From contig JAVEEO010000236.1 in the NCBI GenBank assembly GCA_030840415.1, forward strand, positions 1-8,168: a stretch of 8,168 nucleotides of DNA, in the 5' to 3' direction. This DNA comes from Pseudonocardiales bacterium. GTDB taxonomy: Bacteria > Actinomycetota > Actinomycetes > Mycobacteriales > Jatrophihabitantaceae. The translations under genes and the position numbers were made by a program. Numbering within the stretch: position 1 is the first letter of the stretch; each line of letters starts with the position of its first letter. The notes under the pieces are model-generated. The model had not been told where the DNA came from. It did not search any database and saw only the letters and a program-made list of their open reading frames with translations. Below, one piece after another: positions 1 through 8,134 of the stretch.

Positions 1-803
1 AAGAAGAGTGCGAACTTCATCGACGAGTACTCGGTGTGGAAGCCACCGACCAGCTCCGACTCGGCCTCGGGCAGGTCGACCGGGGCCCGGTTGGTCTCTC
101 CGACCATCGCGATCGCGTAGATGCAGAAGGACACGAACAGCGGCAGGGCGTTCCACAGGTGACCGCTCTGGTAGGCCACGATGCCCGAGGTCGACATGGT
201 GCCGGCGTAGAGGAAGACCATCACCATCGACAGCCCCATGGCGACCTCGTAGGAGATCATCTGGGCGGCCGAGCGCAGCCCGCCGAGCAGCGGGTAGGTC
301 GAGCCCGACGCCCAGCCGGACAGCACGATGCCGTACACGCCGAGCGAGGAGCAGGCGAAGATCACCAGGACGCCGACCGGCAGGTCGGTCAACTGCAGCA
401 TGGTGTGGTGGCCGAAGATCGAGACATCCGGGCCGAACGGGATCACCGAGAAGGCCAGGAAGGCCGGCACGCAGGAGACCACCGGAGCGATCCAGTACAC
501 CGGCTTGTCGGCCAGCGTCGGGATGATCTCCTCCTTGAAGGCCAGCTTCACGCCGTCGGCCAGCGACTGCAGGATGCCCCACGGGCCGGTCCGGTTGGGA
601 CCGATCCGGTTCTGCATCCGGCCGACCACCTTGCGCTCGAAGACGATCGAGAACAGCGTCATCACGACCAGGAACACGAACACGCCGAGCACCTTGATCA
701 GGACCAGCCAGAACGGGTCGTGCCCGAATCCGGCCAGCGTCGCGTTCGGATCGGCTTCGGCAGCAAGCAGGTGCGCTGCCGGGGCGAGGCCTGGGTTGGT
801 CAT
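1..803 (-). CDS. nuoH: NADH-quinone oxidoreductase subunit H (partial, C-terminus beyond left edge)
   Basis: Membrane subunit of complex I that anchors the peripheral arm and forms most of the quinone tunnel, linking quinone reduction to proton translocation. The frame from ATG at 803 stays open to base 1 and gives 267 codons, where the family usually has about 330 to 450 residues, so the C-terminal part is cut off by the window. Visible hydrophobic segments lie at about residues 31-53, 104-123, 141-163, 183-201 and 220-235. Family signatures seen are [17 protein letters not shown] (55-71), the [12 protein letters not shown] stretch (180-191) and the acidic loop [20 protein letters not shown] (236-255), whose Glu/Asp residues are implicated in coupling. 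The first 30 residues are a non-conserved, Ala-rich lead. The start lies 2 bases after the nuoG stop and has a good GGAGG at 809-813. Nothing looks broken. Confidence 0.97.
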   Translation of the reverse strand, partial: MTNPGLAPAAHLLAAEADPNATLAGFGHDPFWLVLIKVLGVFVFLVVMTLFSIVFERKVVGRMQNRIGPNRTGPWGILQSLADGVKLAFKEEIIPTLADKPVYWIAPVVSCVPAFLAFSVIPFGPDVSIFGHHTMLQLTDLPVGVLVIFACSSLGVYGIVLSGWASGSTYPLLGGLRSAAQMISYEVAMGLSMVMVFLYAGTMSTSGIVAYQSGHLWNALPLFVSFCIYAIAMVGETNRAPVDLPEAESELVGGFHTEYSSMKFALF

Positions 804-805
804 CA

Positions 806-3304
806 CTACCTCCACTCGCCAGAACAGTTGCCCGCCGCGCCTGGCGCAACGGAGGTGACCGTGACCTGATCGCCATGGACCGCCCGGAGCACCTTACGCA
901 CCGAGCCCTCCCGGTGATTGGTCGGCAGCCACAGCACCCCGGCCACCGCCCCGGCGACGATCTCGGCCGGCGCGGTCAGCGAGCCGTGCGCGGTGCCGAC
1001 CGTGACCAGGTCGCCGGCGCCGATGCCCAACTGCTCGGCGGTGACGGCCGCCAGCAGCACCCGCAGCGGTTTGCTGGTGCCGGCCAGGTTCAGCTCCCCG
1101 TCGGAGAGCCGGCCGCCGTCGATCAGCTCGTGCCAGGTGGCCAGCACCAGCGACGAGCCGGCCTGGTCCGAACGCGACGGCTCGGCCTGGAGCCGGCCAG
1201 CCTCGGGCCGGCGACCCCGGCTGGTGCCGGCACCCAGCGCGGCCAGCTCGTGCCGGGCGCTGTGGTGGTCAGGCAGCCCGAGGTCGACGTCCAGCTCGTC
1301 GGCCAGCGCGTTGAGCACCCGGCCGTCGGCCATCTGGCCGGTGTTGGTAAGGGTCAGGTCGAACGGGCGCCGCCGGCCCTCCCAGGTCACGAACCGGCCG
1401 GCCTTCTCCGCGGCCACCGCCACCGGCAGCACCACGTCGGCGTGCGCGGTCACCGCTGAGGACCGGATCTCCAGGCTGACCACGAAGCCGGCCGCGGCCA
1501 GCGCCGCCTCGGCCAGCGTCGGGTCCGGCAGGTCGGCCAGCTCCACGCCGCCGACCAGCAGGCCGCCGAGCGGTGCCTGCTCGGTCAGGGTGGCCGCCAG
1601 CATGGCCGGCAGGTCACGCCCGGGCATGGCCGGCACGTGCGCGTTCCAGATCCGCTCGACCTCGACCCGGGCCGCGTCGTCGCTGACCGGGCGTCCACCG
1701 GGCAGCAGGTTCGGCAACGCGCCGGCATCCACCGCCCCGCGCTCGCCGGCCCGCCGGGGCACCCAGGCCAGCCGGGCGCCGGTGCTGGTGGCCAGCTCCA
1801 GCACCGCGCTCAGCGCACCGGGAACCGCCGCCATCCGCTCGCCGACCAGGATGATGCCGGTGGCCAGCGCGGCGCGCAGCTCGGCGGCGCCGTCGCCGTC
1901 AACGATGCCGGCGATCGCCGCGGCCTCGGCGCCGGGCACCGCGGGCAGCAGCCGGCCGCCGAGCTTGTCCAGCCCACGGCTGGCCAGTGCCGCGATGGAG
2001 TACACCGTGCAGCTGCCGTTGCGAGCCGCCTTGTGCAGCCGCAGGAAGGTGATCGGCGACTCCTCCTCGGGCTCGAAGCCGACCAGCAGCACCGTGCCGG
2101 CCCGCTCCAGGTCGGTGTAGGTGACCGCGCCGGTCTCGGGCGTGCCGCCGGCGACCGCCGAGCCGAGGAAGGCCAGCTCCTCGGCGGAGCCGGGACGGGC
2201 CCGGTAGTCGATGTCGTTGGTGCCCAGCACCACCCGGGCGAACTTGGCGTAGGCGTAGGCGTCCTCCTCGGTGAGCCGGCCACCGGGCAGCACCCCGACC
2301 CCGCCGTTGTCGCGGGCCCGCGCCAGGCCCGCCGCGGCCGCTTCCAGCGCCTGCGGCCAGGACGCCTCGACCAGCCGGCCCGAGCTGTCGCGGACCAGCG
2401 GGGTCAGCAGCCGGTCGGGCTGGTTGACGTACTGGAAGGCCCACCGGCCCTTGTCGCAGTTCCACTCCTCGTTGACCTCGGCGTCCTCGCCGGCCAGCCG
2501 GCGGGTGATCTTGCTACGCCGCCAGTCGGTGCGCTGGGCGCAACCGGACGAGCAGTGCTCGCACACGCTCGGGGTGGACATCAGGTCGAAGGGCCGGGCC
2601 CGGAACCGGTAGGACGCGCCGGTCAGCGCGCCGACCGGGCAGATCTGCACGGTGTTGCCGGAGAAGTAGGACTGGAACGGGGTGTCGGTGGAGGTGCCGA
2701 TCTGCTGCTGGGCGCCGCGCTCGAGCAGGTCGATGAACGGGTCGCCGGCGATTTGCTCGGAGAACCGGGTGCAGCGCTGGCACAGCACGCAGCGTTCCCG
2801 GTCCAGCAGTACCTGGCTGGACACCGCGACCGGCTTGGCGAAGGTGCGCTTGACGTCGGCGAACCGGGAGTCGGCGCGGCCGTTGCTCATCGCCTGGTTC
2901 TGCAGCGGGCACTCGCCGCCCTTGTCGCAGACCGGGCAGTCCAGCGGGTGGTTGATCAGCAGCAGCTCCATCACGCCCTGCTGGGCCTTGTCGGCCACCG
3001 CCGAGGTGAGCTGGGTCTTGATCACCATGCCGGGCATCACGGTGGTGGTGCAGGACGCGGCGGGCTTGGGCATCCCCCGGCCGTTGCCCATGTCGGTGAC
3101 CTCGACCAGGCACTGCCGGCAGGCGCCGGCCGGTTCCAGCAGCGGGTGGTCGCAGAACCGCGGGATCTGGATGCCGAGCTGCTCGGCGGCCCGGATCAGC
3201 AGGGTGCCCTTGGGAACGGAGATCTCGATGCCGTCGATGGTGACGGTGACCAGGTCCTCGGCCGGGCGCTGCCCGGTGCCGGGCTGGGCGGGTGCGACGG
3301 TCAT
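806..3304 (-). CDS. nuoG: NADH-quinone oxidoreductase subunit G
   Basis: Largest peripheral-arm subunit (832 aa), carrying electrons from NuoF/NuoE towards NuoI and NuoB. The N-terminal ferredoxin-like domain (about 18-95) has 2Fe-2S ligands C51, C62, C65 and C85. Next is the His-containing N5 motif H119, C123, C126, C132, then a 4Fe-4S set C172, C175, C178 and C222. The extra N7 set C248-x2-C251-x3-C255-x27-C283 is also complete; it is kept in many bacteria and lost in mitochondria. From about 245 on, the protein has the molybdopterin-oxidoreductase fold, used structurally here, ending in a dinucleotide-binding-like domain from about 719. A Gly/Arg/Ser-rich linker (691-718) precedes it. Start: ATG at 3304 overlaps the nuoF stop as ATGA, with GGAG at 3312-3315. 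The same frame is open further upstream to 3607, but that part reads as a non-family sequence inside nuoF. The stop is TAG at 808-806. Confidence 0.97.
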   Translation of the reverse strand: MTVAPAQPGTGQRPAEDLVTVTIDGIEISVPKGTLLIRAAEQLGIQIPRFCDHPLLEPAGACRQCLVEVTDMGNGRGMPKPAASCTTTVMPGMVIKTQLTSAVADKAQQGVMELLLINHPLDCPVCDKGGECPLQNQAMSNGRADSRFADVKRTFAKPVAVSSQVLLDRERCVLCQRCTRFSEQIAGDPFIDLLERGAQQQIGTSTDTPFQSYFSGNTVQICPVGALTGASYRFRARPFDLMSTPSVCEHCSSGCAQRTDWRRSKITRRLAGEDAEVNEEWNCDKGRWAFQYVNQPDRLLTPLVRDSSGRLVEASWPQALEAAAAGLARARDNGGVGVLPGGRLTEEDAYAYAKFARVVLGTNDIDYRARPGSAEELAFLGSAVAGGTPETGAVTYTDLERAGTVLLVGFEPEEESPITFLRLHKAARNGSCTVYSIAALASRGLDKLGGRLLPAVPGAEAAAIAGIVDGDGAAELRAALATGIILVGERMAAVPGALSAVLELATSTGARLAWVPRRAGERGAVDAGALPNLLPGGRPVSDDAARVEVERIWNAHVPAMPGRDLPAMLAATLTEQAPLGGLLVGGVELADLPDPTLAEAALAAAGFVVSLEIRSSAVTAHADVVLPVAVAAEKAGRFVTWEGRRRPFDLTLTNTGQMADGRVLNALADELDVDLGLPDHHSARHELAALGAGTSRGRRPEAGRLQAEPSRSDQAGSSLVLATWHELIDGGRLSDGELNLAGTSKPLRVLLAAVTAEQLGIGAGDLVTVGTAHGSLTAPAEIVAGAVAGVLWLPTNHREGSVRKVLRAVHGDQVTVTSVAPGAAGNCSGEWR
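809..813 (-). promoter_or_regulatory. Ribosome binding site of nuoH
   Basis: GGAGG on the minus strand, lying inside the last codons of nuoG (TGG AGG TAG) and 5 bases before the nuoH ATG. It supports ATG at 803 as the start and indicates that ribosomes can re-initiate right after finishing nuoG. Confidence 0.75.
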
Positions 3305-4611
3305 GCGTGGGCTCCGGTCAGCGCGGCGGCGTCCGACTGCAGGCCACCGTTCGGGTTGTTCTCGATCAGGGCGAGGTATTCGTCGCGGAAGTACTGCAGG
3401 GACGAGGTGATGCAGCTGGTCGCGCCGTCGCCGAGGGCGCAGAACGACCGGCCCAGGATGTTGTCGCTGACGTCGAGCAGGGTGTCCAGGTCGGCCAGCG
3501 TGCCCTGCCCGTGCCAGATCCGCTCCAGGATCTGGGCGGTCCAGTAGTTGCCCTCCCGGCACGGCGTGCACTTGCCGCAGGACTCGTGCTCGTAGAACTG
3601 GGTCCACTTCAGCACGGCCTGCACCACGCTGTCGCCCTCGTCGAAGATCATCACCGCGGAGGTGCCGTTCATGGATTTCGCCTTGGCCACCGAGTCGAAG
3701 TCCAACGGCACGTCCAGGTGCTCGGCGGTGAACAGCGGCGTCGAGGAACCGCCTGGCGTCCAGAACTTCAGCGGCAGGCCGCGGCTCATGCCGCCGGCCA
3801 GCTCCAGCAGCTCACGCAGCGTGGTGCCCATCGGGGCCTCGTACTGGCCGGGGTTGGCCACCCGTCCGGACAGCGAGTAGATCGAGGTGCCGGGCGAGCC
3901 GTCCGGGCCCAGCTGCTTGTGCCAGGCGGCGCCGCCCAGCACGATGTAGGGCACGCTGGCCAGGGTGCCGACGTTGTTCACCACGGTGGGCGCGTCGTAG
4001 AGGCCGTTGGTGGCCGGGAACGGCGGCTTGAGCCGGGGCTGGCCGCGCTTGCCCTCGAGCGAGTCCAGCAGCGCGGTCTCCTCGCCGCAGATGTAGGCAC
4101 CCGCGCCGCCGTGCACGGTCAGGTCGAAGCGCAACCCGCTGCCGAGCACGTTCTCGCCCAGGTAGCCCTTGTCGTAGGCCTCGTTCACCGCCTGGGTGAC
4201 CCGGCGGATCGCGTGCACCGCCTCACCGCGGATGTAGATGAACGCCTCGCGGGCCCGAACGGCGTAGCAGGCGATGATGATGCCCTCGATCATCGAGTGC
4301 GGGTCGTTCATCATGATCGGCAGGTCGCGGCAGGTACCCGGTTCACCCTCGTCGGCGTTGACCACGACGTAGTGCGGCTTACCGGACTCACCCGGCTTGG
4401 GCTGCGGGATGAACTGCCACTTCATGCCGGTCGGGAAGCCCGCCCCGCCGCGGCCGCGCAGGTTGGAGTCCTTGACCAGCGCGATCAATTCGTCCGGCTG
4501 CATCGTCAGGGCCTTGCGCAGGCCGGCGTAGCCGTCGAGCTTGACGTAGTTGTCCAGCAGCCACGGCGCGTTGGTGCCGAACCGCTTGGTCAGCACGGGG
4601 GTTAGCGGCAT
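3301..4611 (-). CDS. nuoF: NADH-quinone oxidoreductase subunit F (NADH/FMN-binding)
   Basis: Catalytic entry point of complex I (436 aa, normal length): it binds NADH and FMN and passes electrons to cluster N3. Seen in order: the Gly-rich FMN/NADH loop [14 protein letters not shown] (52-65), the NADEGEPGT loop (85-93), [19 protein letters not shown] (169-187) and the SLBB-type region around 240-330. The C-terminal 4Fe-4S domain has [12 protein letters not shown], with ligands C345, C348 and C351, and C391 in SFCALGDGA. The ATG at 4611 comes 1 base after the nuoE stop, with AAGG at 4621-4624. The frame is open upstream to 4785, but that extension is a Pro/Arg/Thr-rich shadow of the nuoE tail, and homologues begin near [11 protein letters not shown], so the short start is chosen. 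The gene overlaps nuoG by 4 bases. Confidence 0.97.
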   Translation of the reverse strand: MPLTPVLTKRFGTNAPWLLDNYVKLDGYAGLRKALTMQPDELIALVKDSNLRGRGGAGFPTGMKWQFIPQPKPGESGKPHYVVVNADEGEPGTCRDLPIMMNDPHSMIEGIIIACYAVRAREAFIYIRGEAVHAIRRVTQAVNEAYDKGYLGENVLGSGLRFDLTVHGGAGAYICGEETALLDSLEGKRGQPRLKPPFPATNGLYDAPTVVNNVGTLASVPYIVLGGAAWHKQLGPDGSPGTSIYSLSGRVANPGQYEAPMGTTLRELLELAGGMSRGLPLKFWTPGGSSTPLFTAEHLDVPLDFDSVAKAKSMNGTSAVMIFDEGDSVVQAVLKWTQFYEHESCGKCTPCREGNYWTAQILERIWHGQGTLADLDTLLDVSDNILGRSFCALGDGATSCITSSLQYFRDEYLALIENNPNGGLQSDAAALTGAHA

Positions 4612-4612
4612 C

Positions 4613-5506
4613 TCAGTCAGCCTTATCGATTCGTTCGCTCTGGCCACCGGTCGGTGAGGCCGCGGCCGGGTCGCTCTTGGCGGTGTTGAGCGGGGCGTCG
4701 TTGGAACTGCTGTTGTCGCGCTTGCCGGAGTTGCCGGCGGCTGCCGTCTCGGCATCGGCCCCGGTGCTCGAGCGGGAGTCCTCACCCGGTGGGTAGCCCG
4801 GTGCCTGCTGGCCGAGCTGCTGGGCCAGCCGGACGCCGGCCTCGGTCTGCGGCCCGGTCGCCTCCGCCCGGACCGAGGCCGGCCGCTGGTCGACGAAGCC
4901 GGCGATCTGGCGCGAGATCTCGGCGAAGCTGCACAGCGGGGCGCCCCGGGTCGGCATCGGCCGGTTGCCGGCCTGCAGCTCCGACACGAGGCCGATCGCC
5001 GAATCGACGGTCTGGTTGTCGAAAAACTCGTAGTTCACCGTGACCACCGGGGCGTAGTCGCAGGCGGCCAGGCACTCGGCGTGCTCCAGTGTGATCGAGC
5101 CGGGGGTGCCCGGGGTGCCGGCGGTCTGGTTCATCCCGACGCCGAGCCGCTCGGACAGCGCCCGGTAGATGTCGTCGCCGCCGAGCATGCCGCACAGGGT
5201 GTTGGTGCAGACGCTGACCAGGTACTCGCCGGTCGGGGTGCGCTTGTACATCGTGTAGAAGGTGGCGACCGCGGCGACCTGGGCCTTGGTCAGCTCCAGC
5301 GTCTCGGCGCAGAAGGCGATGCCGTCGGCCGAGACGTAGCCCTGCTCGGACTGCACCAGGTGCAGCATCGGCAGCAGCGCGGACCGGGACTTCCCCATCG
5401 GGTAGCGGGCGATGATCTCGGCGGCCGCGGCCCGGATCTCGTCGCCGAAGATCGAGGAGTCGCCGGGCCGGCCGATGTCGATCAGGCTCAGTCTCTGGTT
5501 CGCCAT
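4613..5506 (-). CDS. nuoE: NADH-quinone oxidoreductase subunit E (2Fe-2S, thioredoxin-like)
   Basis: Peripheral-arm subunit (297 aa) holding the off-pathway 2Fe-2S cluster N1a next to the FMN of NuoF. Residues about 20-90 form the helical domain (SALLPMLHLVQSEQGYV, then VATFYTMYKRTPTG). The thioredoxin-like domain has the ligand pattern C100-x4-C105 (VCTNTLCG) and C145-x3-C149 (AECLAACD), followed by NYEFFDN and PTRGAPLCSF. The conserved fold ends near residue 205. The remaining 90 or so residues are a hydrophilic, Ser/Ala/Gly/Asp/Gln-rich tail that looks disordered. Such tails occur in actinobacterial NuoE proteins, whereas the E. coli protein is much shorter. The ATG abuts the nuoD TAA with no gap. 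Only a weak G-rich stretch (minus strand of 5519-5525) could serve as ribosome binding site, so coupling to nuoD is likely. Confidence 0.96.
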   Translation of the reverse strand: MANQRLSLIDIGRPGDSSIFGDEIRAAAAEIIARYPMGKSRSALLPMLHLVQSEQGYVSADGIAFCAETLELTKAQVAAVATFYTMYKRTPTGEYLVSVCTNTLCGMLGGDDIYRALSERLGVGMNQTAGTPGTPGSITLEHAECLAACDYAPVVTVNYEFFDNQTVDSAIGLVSELQAGNRPMPTRGAPLCSFAEISRQIAGFVDQRPASVRAEATGPQTEAGVRLAQQLGQQAPGYPPGEDSRSSTGADAETAAAGNSGKRDNSSSNDAPLNTAKSDPAAASPTGGQSERIDKAD

Positions 5507-6832
5507 TTAGCGGTCACACCCACCCATCACCGGGTCGATCGAGGCCACCGACGCGATCACGTCGGCGATCAGGCCGCCGATCGACATCGCCGCGACGGCC
5601 TGCAGGTTGACAAAGGATGGATCGCGCAGATGCACCCGGTAGGGCCGGGTGCCGCCGTCGGAGACCACGTGCGCGCCCAGCTCGCCGCGCGGGCCCTCGA
5701 CCGGCACGTAGACCTGGCCGGCCGGTACCCGGAAGCCCTCGGTGACCAGCTTGAAGTGGTGGATCAACGCTTCCATCGAGCCGTTCATGATCTTGTTGAC
5801 GTGCGCTGGCGAATTGCCCATGCCGTCCGAGCCGATCGACAGCTGTGCCGGCCAGGCGATCTTGGGATCGTCGACCATCACCCGCCCCGGCGTCTGCTCG
5901 ATCCGGTCCACCACCTGCGAGATGATCCGCAGGCTCTCGCGCATCTCGGCCACCCGCACCACGAACCGGCTCCAGCAGTCGCCGCCGTCGTCGGTCGGGA
6001 CGTCGAAGTCGTAGGTCTCATAGCCCAGGTACGGCTCGGTCTTGCGCAGGTCCCAGGGCAGGCCGGCCGAGCGCAGCAGCGGACCGGTGACGCCCAGGGC
6101 AAGGCAGCCCTCGACGCCGATCCAGCCGACGCCCTTGAGCCGGTTGATCCAGATCGGCTGGCCGCGCAGCAGCCTGTCGACGCCGGCGATCTCGGTGTCC
6201 ATCGCCTTGATCCAGTCCCGGACCTTGAGCAGGGTGCCCTCGGGCAGGTCTTGCGCCAGGCCACCGGGCCGGACGTAGGCGTGGTTCATCCGCAGGCCGG
6301 TGATCATCTCCAGGATGTCCAGGCAGCGCTCCCGGGCCCGGAAGCCGTTGGTCATCGCGGTCAGCGCGCCCAACTCCATGCCGCCGGTGGCCAGCCACAC
6401 CCAGTGCGAGGAGATCCGGTTGATCTCCATCATCATCACCCGGATCAGGTTGGCCCGGTCCGGCACCGTGATGCCGAGCAGCTTCTCGACCGCCATCGAG
6501 TAACTGGTCTCGTTGAACAGCGGCGAGAGGTAGTCGCACCGGGTCACGAAGGTGCTGCCCTGGGTCCAGGTGCGGAACTCGGCGTTCTTCTCGATGCCGG
6601 TGTGCAGGTAGCCCACCACCACCCGGGCGTCGGTGACCGTCTCGCCCTCGAGTTCGAGCACCAGCCGGAGCACGCCGTGGGTCGACGGGTGCTGCGGGCC
6701 CATGTTGACGATCAGCCGCTCCTCGTGCAGCGGGTCGTTGCCCAGCACGGTGTCCCAGTCACCGCCGGAGACGTTGTAGATCCGTCCCTCGGTGGTCTCG
6801 CGGGACGGGCTGTAGAAATCGGACGTGGTCAC
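5507..6832 (-). CDS. nuoD: NADH-quinone oxidoreductase subunit D (49 kDa type, quinone site)
   Basis: Connecting-module subunit (441 aa) that forms the quinone headgroup site with NuoB. It is evolutionarily related to the large subunit of NiFe hydrogenases but lacks the paired CxxC metal ligands. Seen: the loop [22 protein letters not shown] (from residue 43), with H48 and H52, of which the second corresponds to the quinone-ligating His; [12 protein letters not shown] (74-85); and RCDYLSP with Y101 at the position of the conserved quinone-binding Tyr. [13 protein letters not shown] follows in the C-terminal half, and the end [11 protein letters not shown] closes on the usual Asp-Arg. The third residue from the end is Cys (codon TGT), where I remember Val in most relatives. 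The start is GTG at 6832, backed by a strong GGAAGGAG six bases upstream. NuoC and NuoD are separate here, unlike the E. coli NuoCD fusion. Confidence 0.97.
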   Translation of the reverse strand: MTTSDFYSPSRETTEGRIYNVSGGDWDTVLGNDPLHEERLIVNMGPQHPSTHGVLRLVLELEGETVTDARVVVGYLHTGIEKNAEFRTWTQGSTFVTRCDYLSPLFNETSYSMAVEKLLGITVPDRANLIRVMMMEINRISSHWVWLATGGMELGALTAMTNGFRARERCLDILEMITGLRMNHAYVRPGGLAQDLPEGTLLKVRDWIKAMDTEIAGVDRLLRGQPIWINRLKGVGWIGVEGCLALGVTGPLLRSAGLPWDLRKTEPYLGYETYDFDVPTDDGGDCWSRFVVRVAEMRESLRIISQVVDRIEQTPGRVMVDDPKIAWPAQLSIGSDGMGNSPAHVNKIMNGSMEALIHHFKLVTEGFRVPAGQVYVPVEGPRGELGAHVVSDGGTRPYRVHLRDPSFVNLQAVAAMSIGGLIADVIASVASIDPVMGGCDR

Positions 6833-6884
6833 CGGCTGCTCCTTCCGCTGCGGGCCGCGGCGCTGCTGGGGCGGGTCCCGCCGC
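6833..6884 (-). other. nuoC-nuoD intergenic gap with bridging 19-codon frame and short hairpin
   Basis: This is the only gap of more than 2 bases between genes in the window. An ATG at 6888-6886 overlaps the nuoC stop as ATGA. It opens 19 codons ([19 protein letters not shown]) that end at TGA 6831-6829, which overlaps the nuoD GTG as GTGA. A GC stem of 5 bp with a 3-base loop (GGCGG-GAC-CCGCC) lies at 6870-6882, just after the nuoC stop. It has no T run, so it is not an intrinsic terminator. The small frame has no recognisable family and may be chance, but its geometry would let ribosomes pass from nuoC to nuoD without leaving the message. Confidence 0.3.
6839..6846 (-). promoter_or_regulatory. 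Ribosome binding site of nuoD
   Basis: GGAAGGAG on the minus strand, ending 6 bases before GTG at 6832. It is the strongest Shine-Dalgarno match in the window and fixes the GTG as the nuoD start. It sits at the far end of the only sizeable intergenic gap, so nuoD seems able to load ribosomes on its own. Confidence 0.85.
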
Positions 6885-7598
6885 TCATCGGTAGGCCCGC
6901 CGCTCGTCCGGGGGCGGGATGGTGGCGCCCTTGTAGTCGACCGGCACGCCGCCCAGCGGATAGTCCTTGCGCTGCGGGTGGCCGTCCCAGTCGTCGGGCA
7001 TCATGATCCTGGTCAGCGCCGGGTGGCCGTCGAAGACGATGCCGAACAGGTCCCAGGCCTCGCGCTCCTGCCAGTCGGCGGTGGGGTAGACGGCAGTCAC
7101 CGACGGGATGTGCGGATCGGCGGTGCTGACCCCCACCTCCAGCCGGATCCGGCGCCGGAACGTCATCGAGGTCAGCTGGTAGACCGCGTGCAGGCGCGGC
7201 CCGTCGGCACCCTCGCGAGCCAGGTAGTCGACCCCGTGCACGCTCGAGAGCAGCTCGAAGCGCAGCGCCGGGTCGTCCCGAAAGACCTGGCAGACCCGCG
7301 CGACGTGCTCGCGGTGCAGGTGCACCGTCAGCTCGCCGCGGTGCAGCGTCACCTTCTCGATGGCGGCCTCGTACTCGGGATAGGCCTCGGCGAAGGCGTC
7401 CATCACGTCGTCGAAGTAACCGCCGTAGGGACGCTCGGCGGGCAGCTCGACCCAGGGCTCACGCTGCAGGCCGGAGAAGCCGGAGGTGTCTCCGGTCCCG
7501 GTGACGCCGAACATGCCCGGACGCTGCCGGCCATCCGGGAGCGAGCCCGAGGTCTGGGCCAGCCCGAGTTCGGGATCGAAGCCCGGCCCGGTGCTCAC
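6885..7598 (-). CDS. nuoC: NADH-quinone oxidoreductase subunit C (30 kDa type)
   Basis: Connecting-module subunit (237 aa from GTG) that packs against NuoD and NuoB; it has no cofactor of its own. The N-terminal lead is variable, then [15 protein letters not shown] (26-40), a feature I associate with actinobacterial NuoC. A conserved alpha/beta domain runs over about 60-160 ([19 protein letters not shown] at 107-125). The family signature follows: [19 protein letters not shown] (171-189), [14 protein letters not shown] (191-204) and HPQRKDYPL (207-215). The start is GTG at 7598-7596, whose last two bases are shared with the nuoB TGA (GTGA overlap). No clear Shine-Dalgarno precedes it, so translational coupling to nuoB is likely. 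The frame is open upstream to 8051, but that part is a shadow of nuoB. An alternative start at M29 (GMFG) would drop the variable lead but is less economical. Confidence 0.95.
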   Translation of the reverse strand: MSTGPGFDPELGLAQTSGSLPDGRQRPGMFGVTGTGDTSGFSGLQREPWVELPAERPYGGYFDDVMDAFAEAYPEYEAAIEKVTLHRGELTVHLHREHVARVCQVFRDDPALRFELLSSVHGVDYLAREGADGPRLHAVYQLTSMTFRRRIRLEVGVSTADPHIPSVTAVYPTADWQEREAWDLFGIVFDGHPALTRIMMPDDWDGHPQRKDYPLGGVPVDYKGATIPPPDERRAYR

Positions 7599-8134
7599 TT
7601 GGCGAACCGCTGGCTGGACGGGATGAGCTCGACCTTCTGGCCGGCCAGCCGCTCGGCACGCTTGGGCCCGAGCGGTTCGTTGGAGATCTTGTGGTGCAGC
7701 TTGAGGATCGAGTCGATCAGCATCTCCGGACGCGGCGGGCAGCCGGGCAGGTACATGTCGACCGGGATGATGTGGTCGACGCCCTGCACCACCGCGTAGT
7801 TGTTGAACATGCCACCGGACGAGGCGCACACGCCCATCGCGATCACCCAGCGCGGCTCGGCCATCTGGTCGTAGATCTGGCGGACCACCGGCGCCATCTT
7901 CTGGCTGACCCGGCCTGCGACGATCATCAGGTCGGCCTGCCGGGGCGAGGGCCGGAACACCTCCATGCCGAACCGGGCCGAGTCGAACCGGGGCGCACCG
8001 AAGGTCATCATCTCGATGGCGCAGCAGGCCAACCCGAACGTCACCGGCCACAGCGACGACTTGCGGGTCCAGTTCACCACGGACTCGACGGTGGCCAGCA
8101 GCATGCCGTCCGGCAGCTTCTCTTCTAAACCCAT
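7595..8134 (-). CDS. nuoB: NADH-quinone oxidoreductase subunit B (cluster N2)
   Basis: Connecting-module subunit (179 aa) that carries 4Fe-4S cluster N2, the final electron donor to quinone. The N2 ligands are all present: adjacent C37 and C38 in [11 protein letters not shown]103 in [18 protein letters not shown], and C132 in [12 protein letters not shown]. Other family stretches are [21 protein letters not shown] (55-75) and [16 protein letters not shown] (76-91). The tail after about 155 ([24 protein letters not shown]) is variable. The start at ATG 8134 fits the MGLEEKLP beginning of actinobacterial homologues, although the frame is open to the window edge and no strong Shine-Dalgarno is seen. 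Codon 3 is TTA, the only in-frame TTA I find in the seven genes here. The stop TGA overlaps the nuoC GTG. Confidence 0.97.
   Translation of the reverse strand: MGLEEKLPDGMLLATVESVVNWTRKSSLWPVTFGLACCAIEMMTFGAPRFDSARFGMEVFRPSPRQADLMIVAGRVSQKMAPVVRQIYDQMAEPRWVIAMGVCASSGGMFNNYAVVQGVDHIIPVDMYLPGCPPRPEMLIDSILKLHHKISNEPLGPKRAERLAGQKVELIPSSQRFAK

Noticed and set aside
36..869. A 277-codon plus-strand open frame opposite nuoH
   Set aside because: His/Asp/Gln/Arg-rich antisense shadow. The minus strand encodes unmistakable NuoH motifs here.
1637..3547. A 636-codon plus-strand open frame
   Set aside because: It is antisense to nuoG and the end of nuoF, low in complexity with Gly/Arg/Gln/Val bias. It is a by-product of the third-position GC of nuoG.
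3305..3607. Upstream extension of nuoG into nuoF
   Set aside because: The extra 101 residues are Arg/Pro-rich shadow sequence. The ATGA overlap with a GGAG in front is the better start.
3292..4605. A 437-codon plus-strand open frame
   Set aside because: It mirrors nuoF almost end to end with no recognisable domain, so it is an antisense shadow.
4612..4785. Upstream extension of nuoF into nuoE
   Set aside because: The extra 58 residues are Pro/Thr/Arg-rich and read across the nuoE tail. NuoF similarity begins right at the ATG of 4611.
5507..6832. NuoD as a NiFe-hydrogenase large subunit, with NuoG as a formate dehydrogenase
   Set aside because: NuoD lacks the N- and C-terminal CxxC pairs that hold NiFe and keeps the quinone-site His and Tyr. 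NuoG has the complex I set of cluster ligands and sits between nuoF and nuoH, so this is canonical NDH-1.
6870..6882. Possible intrinsic terminator after nuoC
   Set aside because: The stem is only 5 bp with a 3-base loop and is not followed by a T run, and the downstream genes belong to the same complex.
5081..7006. A 641-codon plus-strand open frame
   Set aside because: It lies antisense to nuoD and nuoE, is rich in Arg, His, Gly, Val and Asp as expected of an antisense frame in GC-rich DNA, and shows no family signature. The minus-strand genes explain the region fully.
7599..8051. Upstream extension of nuoC
   Set aside because: The frame is open, but this part is an out-of-frame reading of nuoB. 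The GTG at 7598 overlapping the nuoB stop gives a family-typical length.
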